The notes under the pieces are model-generated. The model searched no databases. It saw nothing but the letters and a program-made list of their open reading frames with translations, and was not told the origin of the DNA. From positions 1 through 7,399 of the forward strand of contig CAYZBJ010000120.1 in the NCBI GenBank assembly GCA_964476625.1: 7,399 nucleotides of DNA, in the 5' to 3' direction. The stretch comes from JAMLIN01 sp964476625. Lineage in GTDB: Bacteria > Pseudomonadota > Gammaproteobacteria > Burkholderiales > Burkholderiaceae_E. Made by a program: the position numbers and the translations under genes. Positions 6,137-7,399 of this stretch are shown piece after piece (the stretch's first letter is position 1; the number at the start of each line of letters is the position of its first letter).

Positions 6137-6502
6137 TTACCGCGGCTGCGGCATCGCGCGTCCGTCAAGGGCGGCGAGCAGGCCGCGGATCATGCGGTAC
6201 AGGTACCAGAGTACCGGAATCACCAGCACGAAGGAGAGCAGGCCGAAGCTGACCAGGGCAATGGCGCCGGCCACGACGAGCCAGAGCAGGGTCCACCAGC
6301 AGGTGCGGATCATCCAGTTCATGTGGCTGTGCCAGACGGTGCCGCGGGCATCGTCGCGCTTGACGTAGTTGATGATCAGCGCGATGACGGTGAGCAGCAT
6401 CATCGAGACGATCGGGCTCGCGATATGCAGGCCGTAGTCGAGGAGGGTGATCTTGCGCAAACCCCGCTCCTCGGTCGGCGTGACGATCTCGATATCTGCC
6501 AT
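6137..6502 (-). CDS. Small multi-pass membrane protein, DUF4870/Tic20-like
   Basis: A 121-residue inner-membrane protein with three predicted membrane helices at about 25-46, 65-82 and 84-104, separated by a polar loop (KRDDARGTVWHSHMNW, 48-63). It ends with RMIRGLLAALDGRAMP, a short amphipathic segment. The layout (His in helix 1, the R-G-T-x-W-H-S-H-x-x-W loop, then two helices and a YRxIxG-type tail) resembles the uncharacterised DUF4870/Tic20-like group common in Proteobacteria; the family name is from memory and tentative. The start at 6502 is chosen because GGAGA lies eight bases upstream. The ATG at 6508 would leave only about two bases, and longer forms add unrelated residues. It probably precedes the exported-protein gene in one transcript. 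Function is unknown. Confidence 0.85.
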   Translation of the reverse strand: MADIEIVTPTEERGLRKITLLDYGLHIASPIVSMMLLTVIALIINYVKRDDARGTVWHSHMNWMIRTCWWTLLWLVVAGAIALVSFGLLSFVLVIPVLWYLYRMIRGLLAALDGRAMPQPR

Positions 6503-6617
6503 GGGCATTTCTCCAATCAGTGGCGGCCGGCCGCCCGAAGCTGCTGATGGCCCCTCGGGTACCGTTTCATTTCCTGCGTCCGGCGACGCGCAATCGCCTA
6601 TTTGCGGACGATTCCAC

Positions 6618-6655
6618 AAAAAGCAAGGGCCGGCAATTGCAGCAATTGCCGGCCC
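6618..6655 (-). terminator. Intrinsic terminator of pntB (minus strand)
   Basis: GGGCCGGCAATTGC (6627-6640) and GCAATTGCCGGCCC (6642-6655) are perfect complements around a single A at 6641, giving a 29-base near-perfect palindrome. In RNA it would fold into a 12- to 13-pair stem. Read on the minus strand, the hairpin is followed by TTGCTTTTT (6626 down to 6618), a good U tract. It starts 25 bases after the pntB stop, so it closes the transhydrogenase operon and isolates it from the small membrane-protein gene. On the + strand no T run follows, so it acts in one direction. Confidence 0.92.
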
Positions 6656-6680
6656 CGCGCGACGCCCCTGGCGGCTGCGC

Positions 6681-7399
6681 CTATTCGACTCCCTTCACCA
6701 TGTCCTCGACCACTTTCTTGGCGTCGCCGAAGACCATCATGGTCTTGTCCATGTAGAAGAGCTCGTTGTCGAGCCCGGCATAGCCCGAGGCCATCGAGCG
6801 CTTGTTGACGATGACCTGCGCCGACTTGAACACCTCGAGGATCGGCATGCCGGCGATCGGCGACTTGGGATCCTTGGCGGCCGGGTTGACCACGTCGTTG
6901 GCCCCGAGCACCAGCACGACGTCGGTCTCGGAGAAGTCGGGGTTGATGTCCTCCATCTCGAAGACCTGGTCGTAGGGGACCTCGGCCTCGGCGAGCAGGA
7001 CGTTCATGTGCCCCGGCATCCGGCCGGCCACCGGGTGGATCGCGTAGCGGACCCGGATGCCGCGGGCGATCAGCTTGTCGGTGAGCTCCTTGAGGGGATG
7101 CTGGGCGCGGGCGACCGCGAGGCCGTAGCCGGGCACGATCACGACGCTGTCGGCATTGGCCATCAGGAAGGCGGCATCGTCGGCCGAGCCGCTGCGAACC
7201 GGCCGCTGTTCGCCGCCACCGGCGGCGACCGCGCTCGCCTCGCCGCCGAAGCCGCCGAGGATCACGTTGAAGAACGAGCGGTTCATCGCCCGGCACATGA
7301 TGTATGACAGAATCGCGCCCGAGGAGCCGACCAGGCTGCCCGCGATGATCAGCATCGGGTTGTTGAGCGAGAAGCCGATGCCGGCGGCCGCCCAGCCCG
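6681..7399 (-). CDS. pntB: NAD(P) transhydrogenase subunit beta (C-terminal part, cut by window edge)
   Basis: This is the last 239 residues of PntB, the membrane subunit of proton-translocating transhydrogenase, which uses the proton gradient to reduce NADP+ with NADH. The coding frame continues past base 7399, so the start is missing. Visible are the final membrane helices (GIGFSLNNPMLIIAGSLVGSSGAILSYIMCRAMNRSF) and a glycine-rich linker that varies between species. The complete NADP(H)-binding domain III follows: VIVPGYGLAVARAQ, IHPVAGRMPGHMNVLLAEA, LVLGANDVVNPAA, SPIAGMPILEV, and KRSMASGYAGLDNELF near the end. Agreement with the E. coli PntB C-terminus is close throughout. pntA genes would be expected further right. 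It is followed by its own terminator, so it is transcribed separately from its left neighbours. Confidence 0.97.
   Translation of the reverse strand, partial: GWAAAGIGFSLNNPMLIIAGSLVGSSGAILSYIMCRAMNRSFFNVILGGFGGEASAVAAGGGEQRPVRSGSADDAAFLMANADSVVIVPGYGLAVARAQHPLKELTDKLIARGIRVRYAIHPVAGRMPGHMNVLLAEAEVPYDQVFEMEDINPDFSETDVVLVLGANDVVNPAAKDPKSPIAGMPILEVFKSAQVIVNKRSMASGYAGLDNELFYMDKTMMVFGDAKKVVEDMVKGVE

Noticed and set aside
6447..7307. 286-residue + strand open frame across the membrane-protein start and pntB
   Set aside because: It is antisense to the strongly recognised PntB domain III and passes through the pntB terminator; its His/Asp/Val/Gly-rich composition is typical of an antisense frame.
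1..7399. CRISPR array, tRNA, insertion sequence or attachment site
   Set aside because: I found no regularly spaced repeats, transposase motifs, terminal inverted repeats with target duplications or tRNA-like cloverleaf in reading both strands by eye.

Overview
The window is about two-thirds G+C or more, with third-position G/C bias and very long shadow frames. Combined with a proton-translocating transhydrogenase beta subunit, several genes carrying Gram-negative export signals and a lysozyme-inhibitor-like protein, this suggests a free-living Gram-negative proteobacterium. A betaproteobacterium of the Burkholderiales type fits best. That placement is inferred from style and gene families; no marker gene confirms it.

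Left part (1-4649, + strand): a small catabolic-looking cluster. A 219-base leader holds three CAGAAC/GTTCTG half-sites one helical turn apart, which looks like an operator. It is followed by an aldehyde dehydrogenase (220-1680), a beta-hydroxyacid-dehydrogenase-family NAD(P) oxidoreductase (1706-2608) and an AHL-lactonase-like metallo-beta-lactamase-fold hydrolase (2636-3460). Gaps of 25 and 27 bases between them point to one operon. After a 241-base spacer comes an exported cyclase-family (PF04199) hydrolase (3702-4649) with its own strong ribosome binding site. Together these read as two hydrolases, one periplasmic and one cytosolic, that could open cyclic amides, esters or lactones, plus an alcohol and an aldehyde dehydrogenase that could oxidise the product. 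The substrate is not known. Two enzymes carry unusual active-site motifs: A-R-T in place of S-G-G in the oxidoreductase, and loss of two usual metal-binding histidines in the cyclase.

Middle (4650-5308, + strand): a structured, comparatively A+T-rich spacer with a possible promoter, a small exported MliC-like protein (4873-5208) and a strong intrinsic terminator.

Right part (5337-7399, - strand): an uncharacterised exported protein or lipoprotein (6053-5337), a small three-helix membrane protein (6502-6137), and the C-terminal part of pntB running off the right edge. pntB is closed by an almost perfectly palindromic terminator at about 6618-6655. These look like housekeeping or envelope genes unrelated to the left cluster. 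No tRNA, rRNA, CRISPR array, insertion sequence or phage gene was seen. The left cluster is an ordinary type of accessory catabolic island with a few atypical active sites; I see no clear sign of an entirely new kind of system.
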